Numbered from the stretch's first letter, positions 41,705 to 51,104 are shown. The stretch is DNA of 64,000 nt from Chloroflexota bacterium (GCA_009840625.1 VXNJ01000002.1:1-64000), one strand, 5' to 3'. Notes: generated by a model from the sequence alone, not told the origin. Translations and numbers: made by a program.

Positions 41705-43024
41705 CTAGCGTCCGCGCACGCCGGCGCGAAAGAGCACTTCCTGCTCGAGTCGGTCGCGGCAGCGTTCGTCGGATACCTGCGCCAGCACCGGTTCGACGTA
41801 GCCGCGAATCGCCAGCCCTTCGGCCACCGGTCGCGTAAAGCCCCGACTCATCAGGTAGAAGAGCTCTTCCTCCTCGATGCGCCCGATCGTGGCGCCGTGG
41901 GTGCAGCGTACGTCGTAGGTGCGGATCTCCATTCCCGGGATCGAGTCGGCGCGGGCCTGCTTGGAAAGCAGCAGGTTGTCGTTCTGCTGGTAGGTGTTCG
42001 ACTGGCCGGCGGTGTCGGAGATCTCGATCGTTCCGTAGAAGACCGAGCGCGAGCGCTCCCGCAGCACGCCCTTGTAGAAGAGGTTCGAGTAGGTGTGGTC
42101 GCCGTGGTGGATCTGGCGGGTCTCGTGGTCGATGTGCCGGCGTCCGTCGAGCAGGGTCAACCCCCAGACCTGGCCCTCCGAGCCCGGCTGCGGAAACGAG
42201 ACCTCGGTGTATGACTTGGCCAGGGCCGCCCCGAGCGAGAACTGGCAGAGGTTCACGCGCGCGTTGCGCCCCGCCAGCGTCCGCGTCTGGGCGAACGCGG
42301 CCGTGTGCAGGCCCCAGTTCTGGACGTGCTCGTAATTGAGGGTGGCGCGATCGCCGACATAGGCGTAGGTGAGCGGGCAGGCCAGGGTCTCGTCGTCGAG
42401 GGTCTCCGAGCAGTGCTCTTCGACCAGTTCAAGACTGGCGCCGTCGTCCACCCAGATCAGCAGGCGCGGAAACACCGCGATCCGGCTGCGGGTAGTCGCG
42501 ATCATGCTGTACAGCGGCGCCGCAACGCTCAGGCCCGGCGGCACGTAGATGAACAGGCCGCCGTTCCAGAAAGCGCCGTTGAGGGTGGTGAATTTCTGCA
42601 GCGAACTGGGCGATTGCTCGGCCAGGCCCGGAAACCGCTCCAGCAGGCCGGGATGGTCGCGGGCCGCCCGGGCCAGCGAACAGAAGATAAGTCCGGAATC
42701 GGCCAGGCCGGAATCGAGCTCGATTTCGGGGTCGTGCCAGTCGACCTGGATGCTGCGGCCGGCAAACCAATCTTTTTCGAATAATCCGGCCGGCGCCGCG
42801 GCCGGCGGGCGCTCGCCCCAGGGCGCGAAATCATCGGGGGAGATTCCGCGCAGATCGGTGCGGCGCCAGGTCTCGTCGGTGATCTTGGGCAGCGGCGTGT
42901 CGCAGTAGGTTTGCCAGCTGGCCAGGCGCTGGGCTACCAGCCAGTCGGGTTCGCGGCCCTGGCGGGCATGGGCCTTAACGAGCTCGGCGCTGGGGCGAGC
43001 TTCTAGGGTCGGTGAAAGCGCCAT
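41705..43024 (-). CDS. sufD: Fe-S cluster assembly protein SufD
   Basis: A 439-residue SufD: a right-handed beta-helix scaffold partner of SufB. Recognisable blocks are GLFIYVPPGLSVAAPLYSM, the QNWGLHTAAFAQTRT segment, HIDHETRQIHHGDHTYSNLFYKGVL and the C-terminal CTHGATIGRIEEEELFYLMSRG. With SufB and SufC it forms the SufBC2D complex that builds clusters. Seventy-seven bases separate it from sufB, the only sizeable gap within the operon. Confidence 0.95.
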   Translation of the reverse strand: MALSPTLEARPSAELVKAHARQGREPDWLVAQRLASWQTYCDTPLPKITDETWRRTDLRGISPDDFAPWGERPPAAAPAGLFEKDWFAGRSIQVDWHDPEIELDSGLADSGLIFCSLARAARDHPGLLERFPGLAEQSPSSLQKFTTLNGAFWNGGLFIYVPPGLSVAAPLYSMIATTRSRIAVFPRLLIWVDDGASLELVEEHCSETLDDETLACPLTYAYVGDRATLNYEHVQNWGLHTAAFAQTRTLAGRNARVNLCQFSLGAALAKSYTEVSFPQPGSEGQVWGLTLLDGRRHIDHETRQIHHGDHTYSNLFYKGVLRERSRSVFYGTIEISDTAGQSNTYQQNDNLLLSKQARADSIPGMEIRTYDVRCTHGATIGRIEEEELFYLMSRGFTRPVAEGLAIRGYVEPVLAQVSDERCRDRLEQEVLFRAGVRGR

Positions 43025-43101
43025 TGGCGGTTGAATCGGTCCTGGGCGGTTGGTGGAAACGGGCTGGCTTGTGGCGAGATTGCCTTGGTTCGGACTGGCG
43101 G

Positions 43102-44523
43102 TCAGCCGACCGATCCCTCCATCTCGAGCTCGATGAGTCGGTTCATCTCTACCGCGTATTCCATCGGCAGCTCCTTGATGAACTCTTCGAAGAACCCGGT
43201 GACGATTACCGAGGTGGCCTTCTCCTCGGAGAGGCCGCGGCTCATCAGGTAGAAGATCTCCTCGTCGCCGATCTTGGAGACGGTCGCCTCATGACCGATC
43301 TGGGAGTCTTCCTCGGAAATTTCGATGTAGGGGTAGGTGTCGGTCTTGGAATCGGGCGTAAGCAGCATCGCGTCGCAGCGCACGAACGATTTCGAGCCGA
43401 CCGCGTCGGGTTCGACCTTGAGCAGGCCGCGGTAGGTGGCCCTTCCGGTCCCGTTGGAGATCGACTTGGACGTGATCGTGGACGAGGTGTTGGGGGCGGC
43501 GTGGACGATCTTGGCGCCGGCGTCCTGATGCTGGTTCGTATTGGCGTAGGCGACCGAGAGGACCTCGCCGCGGGCGCGTTCGCCGAGCAGATGGATGGCC
43601 GGGTATTTCATGGTCACTTTGGAGCCGATGTTGCCGTCGATCCATTCGACGGCCGCCCCGGCCGCGGCGGTGGCGCGCTTGGTGACCAGGTTGTACACGT
43701 TGTTGGACCAGTTCTGGATCGTCGTGTACCGTACGTGCGCGTCCTCTAGGGCGATGATCTCGACCACCGCCGAGTGCAGCGAATCGCGCGCGTAAACCGG
43801 CGCGGTGCAGCCTTCGATGTAGTGCACCGAGCCGCCGGGCTCGCAGATGATCAGGGTCCGTTCGAACTGGCCGGCCGATTCGGCGTTTATCCGGAAATAG
43901 GCCTGCAGCGGCAGTTCGACATGCACCCCGGCGGGGACGTAGACGAAGCTCCCGCCGCTCCAGACGGCGGTGTTTAGGGCGGCGAACTTGTTGTCGTTGT
44001 AGGGGATGACGCTACTGAAATACTGCTCGACCAGTTCGGGGTACTCGCGCAGCCCGCCGTCCATGTCGAGGAAGACAACGCCCTGCGAGGCGAGCTGGTC
44101 CTGCAGGTTGTGGTACACGACTTCGGAGTCGTACTGGGCCCCGACCCCGGCCAGGAATTTCTTCTCGGCCTCCGGGATGCCCAGGCGGTCGAAGGTGTTC
44201 TTGATGTAGTCGGGAACGTCGTCCCAGTTGTCCTCGGACCCGCGGTCGGTGGCGCGCACGTAGTAGTGAATCTTGTCGAAATCGATCTCCGAGAGGTCGG
44301 CGCCCCAGGTCGGCATCGGACGTCCGGCGAATTCGGCAAACGCCTTGAGGCGCAATTCGAGCATCCAGGCGGGCTCGTTCTTTAGTGCCGAGATCTGGCG
44401 GATCACGTCTTCATTCAGGCCCGGCTCGGTGATGAAATCGGCTTTTACGTCGTCGTGAAATCCGTACTTGTAGTCGAACTCGATTTCGGCGTCGGGCGGC
44501 TTGATCACGTTTTCGGTGGCCAT
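43102..44523 (-). CDS. sufB: Fe-S cluster assembly protein SufB
   Basis: A 473-residue SufB, normal length. Conserved blocks include [65 protein letters not shown] and [26 protein letters not shown]. The Cys of EGCTAP and related residues take part in cluster building. It is encoded three bases after sufC. Confidence 0.97.
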   Translation of the reverse strand: MATENVIKPPDAEIEFDYKYGFHDDVKADFITEPGLNEDVIRQISALKNEPAWMLELRLKAFAEFAGRPMPTWGADLSEIDFDKIHYYVRATDRGSEDNWDDVPDYIKNTFDRLGIPEAEKKFLAGVGAQYDSEVVYHNLQDQLASQGVVFLDMDGGLREYPELVEQYFSSVIPYNDNKFAALNTAVWSGGSFVYVPAGVHVELPLQAYFRINAESAGQFERTLIICEPGGSVHYIEGCTAPVYARDSLHSAVVEIIALEDAHVRYTTIQNWSNNVYNLVTKRATAAAGAAVEWIDGNIGSKVTMKYPAIHLLGERARGEVLSVAYANTNQHQDAGAKIVHAAPNTSSTITSKSISNGTGRATYRGLLKVEPDAVGSKSFVRCDAMLLTPDSKTDTYPYIEISEEDSQIGHEATVSKIGDEEIFYLMSRGLSEEKATSVIVTGFFEEFIKELPMEYAVEMNRLIELEMEGSVG

Positions 44524-44526
44524 CTT

Positions 44527-45285
44527 TTAAACCGTTTCCGGTGCGAATTGCTTGTATCCGTCGCGCTCCAGCGCCTCGGCCAGCTCGGGCCCGCCGTCGG
44601 CGACGATGTCGCCGTCGATCAGCACGTGCACGAAATCGGGCTGGATGTAGCGCAGGATTCTCTGGTAGTGGGTGATCAGGAGGACTCCGATATCGGTGGT
44701 CCGGAGCGAATTCACTCCCTCGGCAACGATACGCAGGGCGTCGATGTCCAGACCCGAATCGGTCTCGTCGAGGATGCCCAGCGCCGGCTCCAGCATCGCC
44801 ATCTGCAGGATTTCGCAGCGCTTCTTCTCACCGCCTGAGAACCCGTCGTTGAGGTACCGCGAGGCAAAACTCGAGTCGACGCTGAGCAGGTCCATCTTCT
44901 CCAGCATGCGCAGGCGGAACTCGCGCACCCCGATCGGACCCTCGTCGCCGCGGACGGCGTTGATCGCCTCGCGCAGGAACGTGACCAGCGGCACCCCGGG
45001 AATCTCGACCGGGTACTGGAAGGCCAGGAAGATTCCGGCGCGGGCCCGCTCGTCGACTTCCCATTCGGAGATGTCCTCGCCCCGGAACAGGATCCGCCCG
45101 GCGGTAATCTCGCAGCTGGGATTGCCCATCAGGGTGTTGGCCAGAGTGCTTTTGCCGGAGCCGTTGGGGCCCATCACGGCATGAACCTGGCCCTCGTCGA
45201 CCGTCAGGTTCAGCCCGTGCAGGATTTCTTTATCGTCGCGCTGGACGTGCAAATCTTCGATTTGCAGCAGCGGATTTGGCGTCAT
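44527..45285 (-). CDS. sufC: Fe-S cluster assembly ATPase SufC
   Basis: A 252-residue ABC-type ATPase of the SufC family. Walker A is GPNGSGKST, the signature FSGGEKKRCEILQM has the SufC-specific Lys-Lys-Arg, and Walker B is LGILDETDSGLD. It powers conformational change in the SufBCD scaffold. It is the first gene of the operon, reading sufC-sufB-sufD-Rieske-sufS-sufU-HAD. A short inverted repeat lies about 50 bases upstream of its start. Confidence 0.97.
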   Translation of the reverse strand: MTPNPLLQIEDLHVQRDDKEILHGLNLTVDEGQVHAVMGPNGSGKSTLANTLMGNPSCEITAGRILFRGEDISEWEVDERARAGIFLAFQYPVEIPGVPLVTFLREAINAVRGDEGPIGVREFRLRMLEKMDLLSVDSSFASRYLNDGFSGGEKKRCEILQMAMLEPALGILDETDSGLDIDALRIVAEGVNSLRTTDIGVLLITHYQRILRYIQPDFVHVLIDGDIVADGGPELAEALERDGYKQFAPETV

Positions 45286-45334
45286 CTTGGCCCGTAAATC
45301 AATTGCAGGTGGTCGCGATTCAGGCCCGCATAGT

Positions 45335-45348
45335 CGCCCTTTTGGGCG
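45335..45348. promoter_or_regulatory. Inverted repeat upstream of the suf operon
   Basis: A perfect five-base inverted repeat, CGCCC-TTTT-GGGCG, lies 50 bases before the sufC start in a locally AT-rich 121-base gap. It could be an operator for an iron-sulfur-responsive regulator or part of the 5' leader. It does not match the SufR or IscR consensus that I know. Confidence 0.35.
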
Positions 45349-45406
45349 TATTTTGCAGGCTCAAACCTAGTTTATTTCGGCCCGGTCGGCGATCTCTTAA
45401 CAGGGG

Positions 45407-46288
45407 CTAATTGTGCCCGCCGGCCGGCGGGCGCCATGACCAGTCCGGTTCCGGATCCGGCGCGGCGGCGATCTCGCTCAATTGGCGCGCGTCGGCCGCG
45501 CACACCGACGGGTCGGTGCGCAGGATCACGTCTAGGTGGTCGACCTCCTCGCCGAGCGGCTTCAGTGCCGCCCAGATTTCCTCGACCTGCTCCCGGCCGT
45601 ATTGGTGCCGCGCGCGAGCCAGCGGATCCTCGGCCTGATGGGCAAAGTCCCCCGCGCCGCGCCCGTGCAGGCGCCCCACCGCCACATCGCCGCGGGTGGC
45701 CGCGCAGGTAAGCGGCGGGGCATCGGCCGCGGATTCAAAGTCGGTCGCCACCAGCGCGATTTCATGATCGATGAGTATTTCCTGGGTCCGTTCCAGGCGT
45801 TCGTTGCCGGTCAGCCAGGATGGGTCGCGGAACTCGACCGCCAGCGGCAGCCCGGGCAGGTTGGCGCGGCACTCTGCCAGGTAATCCTCGGATTCGGCGC
45901 TGGCCCCGAAATAGGCCGGAAACTGCATGGTTACCGCCCCCAGCCTGGCCCCCAGCGGTTCGAGCGCGGCGGCGAATTCGCCGAACAGGAAGTCCGGCGC
46001 CGGCACCGCGTAGTCGCGCCAGCTCACTCCCGGCTGGGGCTTGGCGCCGGGACGGAGTTGGTGCAGGCAGAGCCCGCCGAACGCCAGCACGTGAAAACGG
46101 AAATCTTCGCCCACGGACTCGGCCCAGCCGGCGATGCGCTCGATCCCCGGAACACCCTGAAAGGTGGAGTCGATTTCGACCAGCGAGAACTCATCGGCGT
46201 AAACCGCCAGCATGTCGACCTCGCGCGTCCGCGGCGGGTAGAAATCGGCCAGGTGCCGCCAGCCCGACGTCCCGACATTTAGTGCCAT
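45407..46288 (-). CDS. DUF72 family protein (YecE-like TIM barrel)
   Basis: A 293-residue DUF72 protein. Diagnostic segments are VGTSGWRHLADFYP at the N-terminus, FSLVEIDSTFQGVPG, FRFHVLAFGGLCLHQLRP, AVEFRDPSWLTG and the C-terminal region rich in Glu/Asp. The family has a TIM-barrel fold related to endonuclease IV/xylose isomerase; no enzymatic activity has been firmly established. The ATG at 46286-46288 is 121 bases upstream of sufC's region on the same strand but with its own gap, so cotranscription is uncertain. Confidence 0.9.
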   Translation of the reverse strand: MALNVGTSGWRHLADFYPPRTREVDMLAVYADEFSLVEIDSTFQGVPGIERIAGWAESVGEDFRFHVLAFGGLCLHQLRPGAKPQPGVSWRDYAVPAPDFLFGEFAAALEPLGARLGAVTMQFPAYFGASAESEDYLAECRANLPGLPLAVEFRDPSWLTGNERLERTQEILIDHEIALVATDFESAADAPPLTCAATRGDVAVGRLHGRGAGDFAHQAEDPLARARHQYGREQVEEIWAALKPLGEEVDHLDVILRTDPSVCAADARQLSEIAAAPDPEPDWSWRPPAGGHN

Positions 46289-46396
46289 TGCGGGTAATTA
46301 ATGGTCAATGGCTCTTAGATTGAATCGAGAATCGGTGCTCGGGATTCACTGCCGCTGCTGGCCACCGCGCACGGTCGGCCGCGCCGCATATACGAT

Positions 46397-46416
46397 ATGA
46401 CCGCGATTCCGGTCAT
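46397..46416 (-). terminator. Hairpin at the end of the DUF262 gene
   Basis: ATGACCG and CGGTCAT form a perfect seven-base stem with a six-base loop, overlapping the stop codon of the DUF262/DUF1524 gene. It lacks a following T-run on the minus strand, so it may be a weak terminator or simply an mRNA-stabilising hairpin. Confidence 0.3.
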
Positions 46417-48503
46417 TCTGCATCGGCCAGATTTAGCGCCTGTCTCACCAACCCGATCGCGGGGGCGATCCTTTCCTCGCGATCTAAGTCAAAAAGCACA
46501 CCACCCTCGTTTTGGCAATTGACGAGGAACTTGTATGTGTTCTTAGTCGCAAGGCCGGAGGGATCGTCGATTTCGTGGAATTCGGGCGCGAGAAGCAGCA
46601 GCAACCGCGTTTTGCGCGGGAGCACTTCGAACGCAAACGCAGGCCCGAAATAAGAGACTGATTTGCGCGCGGCCAATTCGATGATTTCGCGGTCGATTTC
46701 CTGCAATCGTTCCCTAAACCTCTGGAACAAATTGCGAACTAAGTCGGTCATTTCAACGCTGTCGGGATCGCTCGCCTTGGCCTTATTTCGTAACTCTTCA
46801 AATTCGATACGAGCAATCTGGTCTTCAGCAATTCCGTGATGGCACCAAATGCCCAGCGCCCTTGCGGCAAGCATTTTTCCGCGATTGCTCATTTGCTGCG
46901 CTGTCCATTTGTCCTGCTTACTAATGAATTTGTTCAATCGGACCGCGCTGTCTTCGAACCCGCCCGGAATCACCTTCTTTTCCTGGAATCCGCGATTCGA
47001 GTAGAGAGGGTTGTAAGCGGTGAGCGTCAAATTCCCTAGTCGGTGAAGCCAAGTTTGGTGAATTTCCTCCCATCTCTCGCCGAGCATCTGTTTCCAAGGC
47101 TCGGAAAGCACCTGGGGCATCACGTGCTCAATTTGAAAGCGGTCCGTGTCGACGCGTTCGAGATGGCCTGCGTTTTCGAGGCCTTCTAACAGGGGCCGAC
47201 AGACACGCGCGCCGTAAAGGTTGTCTTCAAAAAGTGCGCGTTCAAACTCCTCGTCACTCGGGAAGCGGTAACTTGCCTGACGGCGGGCCAAAAGCATCTC
47301 CAACGATTTCGAGGGGCAATCTTCGTCAAGGCCGTAAGCAATGTTGGCGAACACCGACCAGTAGCCACGCGTTTGAAGTCCGCATACTTGCCGTCGAACG
47401 ATGTAACTCTCAATTAAGCGAATCGACTCGGCGAATTCGGACTCGTTCAGTGTGCGGAGGTCGTGGTAACAGCGAAACAGCCTTGCAACAAGCATGGCGG
47501 GGACGTCTACGTGTCGCCGCAGTTCCCCGAGCGCCGCTCCGAGGTCTTTTCCGGGCCCACGCCGTAATACAAACGCCGCATAACCTTTGCTGAATTGCAA
47601 GAGATCGGCGAGAACCGCGTCCACGCTTTCGCCACCGGCCGTCAATCGCCTGTACTCTTCGCGGAACTCGACATAGATTCGGTCGGTCCGGATCTGCCTA
47701 GTCGCCTTTCGGCGCAATGCCACCCAATCGCGAGCGCAATTGTCGATTGCCCAATGCGAACCCTCGAACTCCGATTCGATCAGCCGCCAATACGAGCAAT
47801 AAATGCGGTTCTGCTCCTCTTCCGGCAATCCCATGAGGATGAAATTGCGAATAAGGTCAGCCTGACTCAAATCAACCCCAGTGGAGTTCAGGCTTTCGAA
47901 AACTAGCTGCGGGTTGTCGAGCGGTGGTTCGAGCATGACGTCGACAATCTTCAAATTGCCCAACCCCTTGTAGATTTCGGCGGGGTCGCTGCTAGCAATA
48001 ACTCCGCGGAATAGCTGGTAGGCGTCGTCGACCTCTGACGCGGGATCGTCAATAGATTCCTGGGATCCCTCGACGATCTTTCTTAGCGTCCGGTCGTCGT
48101 TTCTGCGTAGAACCAATCTGGGCTTTTGATCTCCAGTCTTGAACGCGTTCTGCAGAAACCGGCTGTCGATTTCTGCAGAAGTTGGGCCGCCCTCGCCAGC
48201 CCATCCTGAATCTTGGATGTGGTCCCGCAACGCTGCGAGCAACAGCGAAAGTGTGGTCAGTCTCTGCTGTCCATCAATTACCAACCAGCGCGAAAACGTT
48301 GCTTCTTGCGGGCCGGCGGCGGTATAGACGATCGATCCAAGAAAGTGGCCGCCATTAGCCGGCGCATCTGCGGCTTGCAACACGTCATTCCAAAGCTGCA
48401 CGCACTGCTCTTCGGTCCAGTTGTAGTTGCGCTGAAAAATGGGAACCACGAATTGCTTGCTTCCCTCAAGCAACTTCCAAAGGTCTTGGTGACTGGCCCT
48501 CAA
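46413..48503 (-). CDS. DUF262/DUF1524 protein, GmrSD-like type IV restriction nuclease
   Basis: A 696-residue protein combining an N-terminal DUF262 ParB-like NTPase domain (about 5-250, with PIFQRNYNWTEEQ and WLVIDGQQRLTTLSL), a DUF1524 HNH-type nuclease domain (about 440-560, with FQIEHVMPQVLSEPW and WLHRLGNLTLTAYN) and a C-terminal region resembling DUF5655 (EIDDPSGLA). This is the single-chain GmrSD/SspE-type layout, in which the NTPase controls a nuclease that cuts modified or otherwise marked phage DNA. Catalytic His and Asn positions look intact, so it is probably active. Base composition is visibly AT-richer than in all neighbours, suggesting recent acquisition. No partner methylase, phosphorothioation or other defence genes are adjacent. 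Confidence 0.9.
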   Translation of the reverse strand: MRASHQDLWKLLEGSKQFVVPIFQRNYNWTEEQCVQLWNDVLQAADAPANGGHFLGSIVYTAAGPQEATFSRWLVIDGQQRLTTLSLLLAALRDHIQDSGWAGEGGPTSAEIDSRFLQNAFKTGDQKPRLVLRRNDDRTLRKIVEGSQESIDDPASEVDDAYQLFRGVIASSDPAEIYKGLGNLKIVDVMLEPPLDNPQLVFESLNSTGVDLSQADLIRNFILMGLPEEEQNRIYCSYWRLIESEFEGSHWAIDNCARDWVALRRKATRQIRTDRIYVEFREEYRRLTAGGESVDAVLADLLQFSKGYAAFVLRRGPGKDLGAALGELRRHVDVPAMLVARLFRCYHDLRTLNESEFAESIRLIESYIVRRQVCGLQTRGYWSVFANIAYGLDEDCPSKSLEMLLARRQASYRFPSDEEFERALFEDNLYGARVCRPLLEGLENAGHLERVDTDRFQIEHVMPQVLSEPWKQMLGERWEEIHQTWLHRLGNLTLTAYNPLYSNRGFQEKKVIPGGFEDSAVRLNKFISKQDKWTAQQMSNRGKMLAARALGIWCHHGIAEDQIARIEFEELRNKAKASDPDSVEMTDLVRNLFQRFRERLQEIDREIIELAARKSVSYFGPAFAFEVLPRKTRLLLLLAPEFHEIDDPSGLATKNTYKFLVNCQNEGGVLFDLDREERIAPAIGLVRQALNLADAE

Positions 48504-48699
48504 TTGGCTACTTCTCCGTGATCGAAAAGGTGTTTTTGGTCGTCCAATTCGGCGATCCGGCCTTTGGTCCGCGCGACGTTTTGGATGCAGTTGCGCTTGC
48601 GACCGGCGCAGTGAGCCCGGATTCGGAATTGTGGGTCAACGCGGTGCCGAGGCGCGGCGCATTTTCAATTGCCGCTACCAATGAGATTCACTTGGGCTT

Positions 48700-49902
48700 T
48701 CACGCCCCGAACTTGACCAGCCGGCCGGCGGTGGCCAGCAACGTGGGCAATACCGCCCGCGCCGGCAATTGGCCCAGTCCTCCTCCGCCGCAGGCGCGCT
48801 CGCCGAAGCTCTCCACCAGGTCCGGCAGGGCCTGCCGGCCGGCGATCAGCAACGGTACCGGATGCCAGGAGTGCTGACGCAGCGCGGCCGGGGTCGAGTG
48901 GTCGCCGGTCACGGCGATCGCGGCCGGTCCCAGATCCAGCAACCGCGGGAGGGCTGCGTCGACTTCTTCGATTGCCCGGGACTTGCCCTCCCAGTCGCCG
49001 TCCTCGCCGGCGGCATCGGTGGGCTTGAAATGGACGAAGAAAAAGTCGTAATCGGGCCAGGCGTCGGACACCGCCTGGAGCTGTCCGGGGAAGGTGTCGC
49101 CGGTATCCAGGACGTCCATTCCGGTGATTGCGGCCAAACCTTTGTACATCGGGTAGGAGGCCGAGCAGGCCCCGCGAATGCTCCAGGTCCGCTGCATGGG
49201 GACAAGCTCCGGCCGGGTCGCATAGCCGCGCATCAGCACGAAATTGGCCGGTGCGCGGCTACCGATTCGCTCGGTTACGACCTCCAGGAACCGGGACAGG
49301 ACCGCCGCTGTCTCGGCCGCGTCCCCGTCCAGCGGTTCCGGGTCGGCGGGCGGGATGCCGACCGCCTGGGGGTCCGTTTCACGGACGCGCTCGGAGAATC
49401 GCGCCCCGCGCAGCACCAGCACCGCGCGGTGGGCGCTTTCGGTGGCCAGTTCATAGGGGCACCCGATATCGTGGCCGGAAAGCTCGGCCACCAACTCGCG
49501 GTTCAGCCGGCTGGGGATCCGTCCGGCGCGCCGGTCGGCCACGTTGCCGTCGGCGTCCAGGGTGCAGAAGTTGAGGCGCACCCCGAGATCGCCCGGCCCC
49601 AGGTCCAGACCGATGCCGATCGCCGAGAGGGCGCCGCGCCCGATGTTGCTGGCGACCGGGTCGTAACCGAACAAGGCCAGGTGGCCGGGGCCCGAGCCTG
49701 GGGTAATGCCGGGACCGATCGGGACCGAAAGGCCGGTGGCGGCTTTTGCGGCCAGGGCATCCAGATTGGGCGTGCTGGCGGCCTCGAGTTCGGTCAGGCC
49801 GGTCTGCGGGTGGGCCAGCCCGCCCAGTCCGTCGATGACCAAGAGGACTAGCTTGCTGGCGCCCGGCCGGGCCAATTGCTGGTAGGTGTCGGCGGAAATC
49901 AT
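48700..49902 (-). CDS. apgM: 2,3-bisphosphoglycerate-independent phosphoglycerate mutase, archaeal type
   Basis: A 400-residue archaeal-type iPGM of the alkaline phosphatase superfamily. The metal-binding blocks are LLVIDGLGG with the first Asp, the phosphate-loop GSGPGHLALFGYDP, IGRGALSAIG, FFVHFKPTDAAGEDGD and AVTGDHSTP, HSWHPVPLL. It interconverts 2- and 3-phosphoglycerate. The start at 49900-49902 is chosen because homologues begin just before LVLLVIDGLGG; the longer frame to 50064 runs through a structured leader and has no homology. It is divergent from the SIMPL gene. Confidence 0.9.
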   Translation of the reverse strand: MISADTYQQLARPGASKLVLLVIDGLGGLAHPQTGLTELEAASTPNLDALAAKAATGLSVPIGPGITPGSGPGHLALFGYDPVASNIGRGALSAIGIGLDLGPGDLGVRLNFCTLDADGNVADRRAGRIPSRLNRELVAELSGHDIGCPYELATESAHRAVLVLRGARFSERVRETDPQAVGIPPADPEPLDGDAAETAAVLSRFLEVVTERIGSRAPANFVLMRGYATRPELVPMQRTWSIRGACSASYPMYKGLAAITGMDVLDTGDTFPGQLQAVSDAWPDYDFFFVHFKPTDAAGEDGDWEGKSRAIEEVDAALPRLLDLGPAAIAVTGDHSTPAALRQHSWHPVPLLIAGRQALPDLVESFGERACGGGGLGQLPARAVLPTLLATAGRLVKFGA

Positions 49903-49923
49903 CTGGAACGCGGGTTCGAACTG

Positions 49924-49968
49924 GGCGACGGGGCAAAAAATGTTAAGCCGTCCGGCTTTCCCGTCGCC
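49924..49968. promoter_or_regulatory. Two-tier inverted repeat in the apgM leader
   Basis: GGCGACGGG (49924-49932) and CCCGTCGCC (49960-49968) pair perfectly over nine bases. Inside lies a second hairpin, AAGCC-GGAC-GGCTT when read on the minus strand, followed by a run of six T. Read toward apgM, this resembles an attenuator with an internal terminator-like hairpin, 22 bases before the start codon; function is unproven. Confidence 0.35.
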
Positions 49969-50106
49969 GGCGCTGGGCGCATGGACAGGGCAAGTTTCTT
50001 GGCCGCAACCAGGTCGCGGCTCTGCTAGAAAGTTAGCCGGCGGGCGTTTGGCAGCTCGCGCCAACCGGCGACCGGCGACAGCGCCGGCAATGCGGGAGGA
50101 ACGCCG

Positions 50107-50967
50107 ATGCGATTCGTGGTCCGAAGTTCGGCCAATTCGGGGATCAGCGGAACGGTCCTGGCCGCCGTCCTGGCCGCGTTCGGCGCGCTTCTGCTGCTGG
50201 CCCCGACCAGTTCCGCCGGGGGCGGCGGACCCTCCGCCGATTCGCTGCAGCTGGCAACCGGCGGTCCGGCGCCGGGGAATGCGGCGACGATCCTCACCGT
50301 CCAGGGCACCGCTTCAAGAAGCGCCAGCTACGATGGCGCGGTGGCGCGTTTTTCGGTTCGGGTGCTGCGCGATTCGATCCTCGCCGCGGTTTCCGACGGC
50401 AATTCCGCTGTCGCCAGCATCGCGGCGGCGGTGGATGCGCGGTGCACCGCCGCCGCGATGTCGGACGCCGACGGCTCCACCACGGATGCGTGCGTTTCTC
50501 CACGGGGCCTGCAGACCCTCGGCATCCGGATCGAAGAGGAGTTCGACTACACCGACCAGGGCCGGATTTCGGAAGGGTTCCTATACGAAAACCGGCTCAG
50601 CATCGCCATCGAGGGCACCGAATTCGCGGGCGGTCTGGTCGATCTGGTGATCCGCGCGGGCGGCGACTCGGTCCGCTTCGAGGGCCTTGGATTCACCACC
50701 TCGCAGCGCGCCGAAATCGAACGGCTGGCGTTGCTTGACGCGATCGACAGCGCCCGGCTGACGGCCCGGACGATCGCCGACCACATGGGTTATCAGATCG
50801 TCCGCATCGTCGAGGTGAATCCGCGGGAGTCGTACCAGGTCGAACTCGATTCCGGACGTGGAGAAGCTATACCGGCGGCGGCGGCGCCCGCGCCGACCAG
50901 AGTGTTCGCCGGCCAGGCCGTGATCACCTCGCGGGTTTCGCTGACGTTCGAGCTTCGACCCCGGTAG
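50107..50967 (+). CDS. SIMPL (DUF541) domain protein, exported
   Basis: A 286-residue secreted or membrane-anchored SIMPL protein. The N-terminus has a hydrophobic signal segment (residues ~17-35) ending near PTSSAGG, then the SIMPL domain beginning ILTVQGTASRSASYDGAVARFSV, with GIRIEEEFDYTDQGR, FLYENRLSIAIEGTE, and ERLALLDAIDSARLTARTIADHMG, and a final strand VSLTFELRP. One pair of Cys (CTAAAM..., ACVSP) could form a disulphide. GGGAGGAA lies seven bases before the ATG. It is a distant paralogue of the gene at 17745-18539 but sits beside apgM and a MATE-like transporter rather than a potassium regulator. Confidence 0.83.
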   Translation: MRFVVRSSANSGISGTVLAAVLAAFGALLLLAPTSSAGGGGPSADSLQLATGGPAPGNAATILTVQGTASRSASYDGAVARFSVRVLRDSILAAVSDGNSAVASIAAAVDARCTAAAMSDADGSTTDACVSPRGLQTLGIRIEEEFDYTDQGRISEGFLYENRLSIAIEGTEFAGGLVDLVIRAGGDSVRFEGLGFTTSQRAEIERLALLDAIDSARLTARTIADHMGYQIVRIVEVNPRESYQVELDSGRGEAIPAAAAPAPTRVFAGQAVITSRVSLTFELRPR

Positions 50968-51104
50968 GGGTCCTGGCCGGCCCGGACGGCAAAACGGCAA
51001 AATGGGTCGGCACCGCCAATCAAGAAGGCCGCAGTATCCGCACCGCCTCCGCACCCGCTTCCTCGCCGGTCCGGGTAGAGCGGCGCGCCTACAGCAAAGG
51101 GGCG

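Noticed and set aside
46289-48699. Mobile element flanking the DUF262 gene
   Set aside because: No transposase, integrase, target-site duplication or terminal inverted repeats could be found around it.
48518-48877. Plus-strand frame between the DUF262 gene and apgM
   Set aside because: More than half overlaps apgM antisense, has no clear ribosome site and no recognisable fold.
49903-50064. N-terminal extension of apgM
   Set aside because: The extra residues have no homology and correspond to the nested-hairpin leader.
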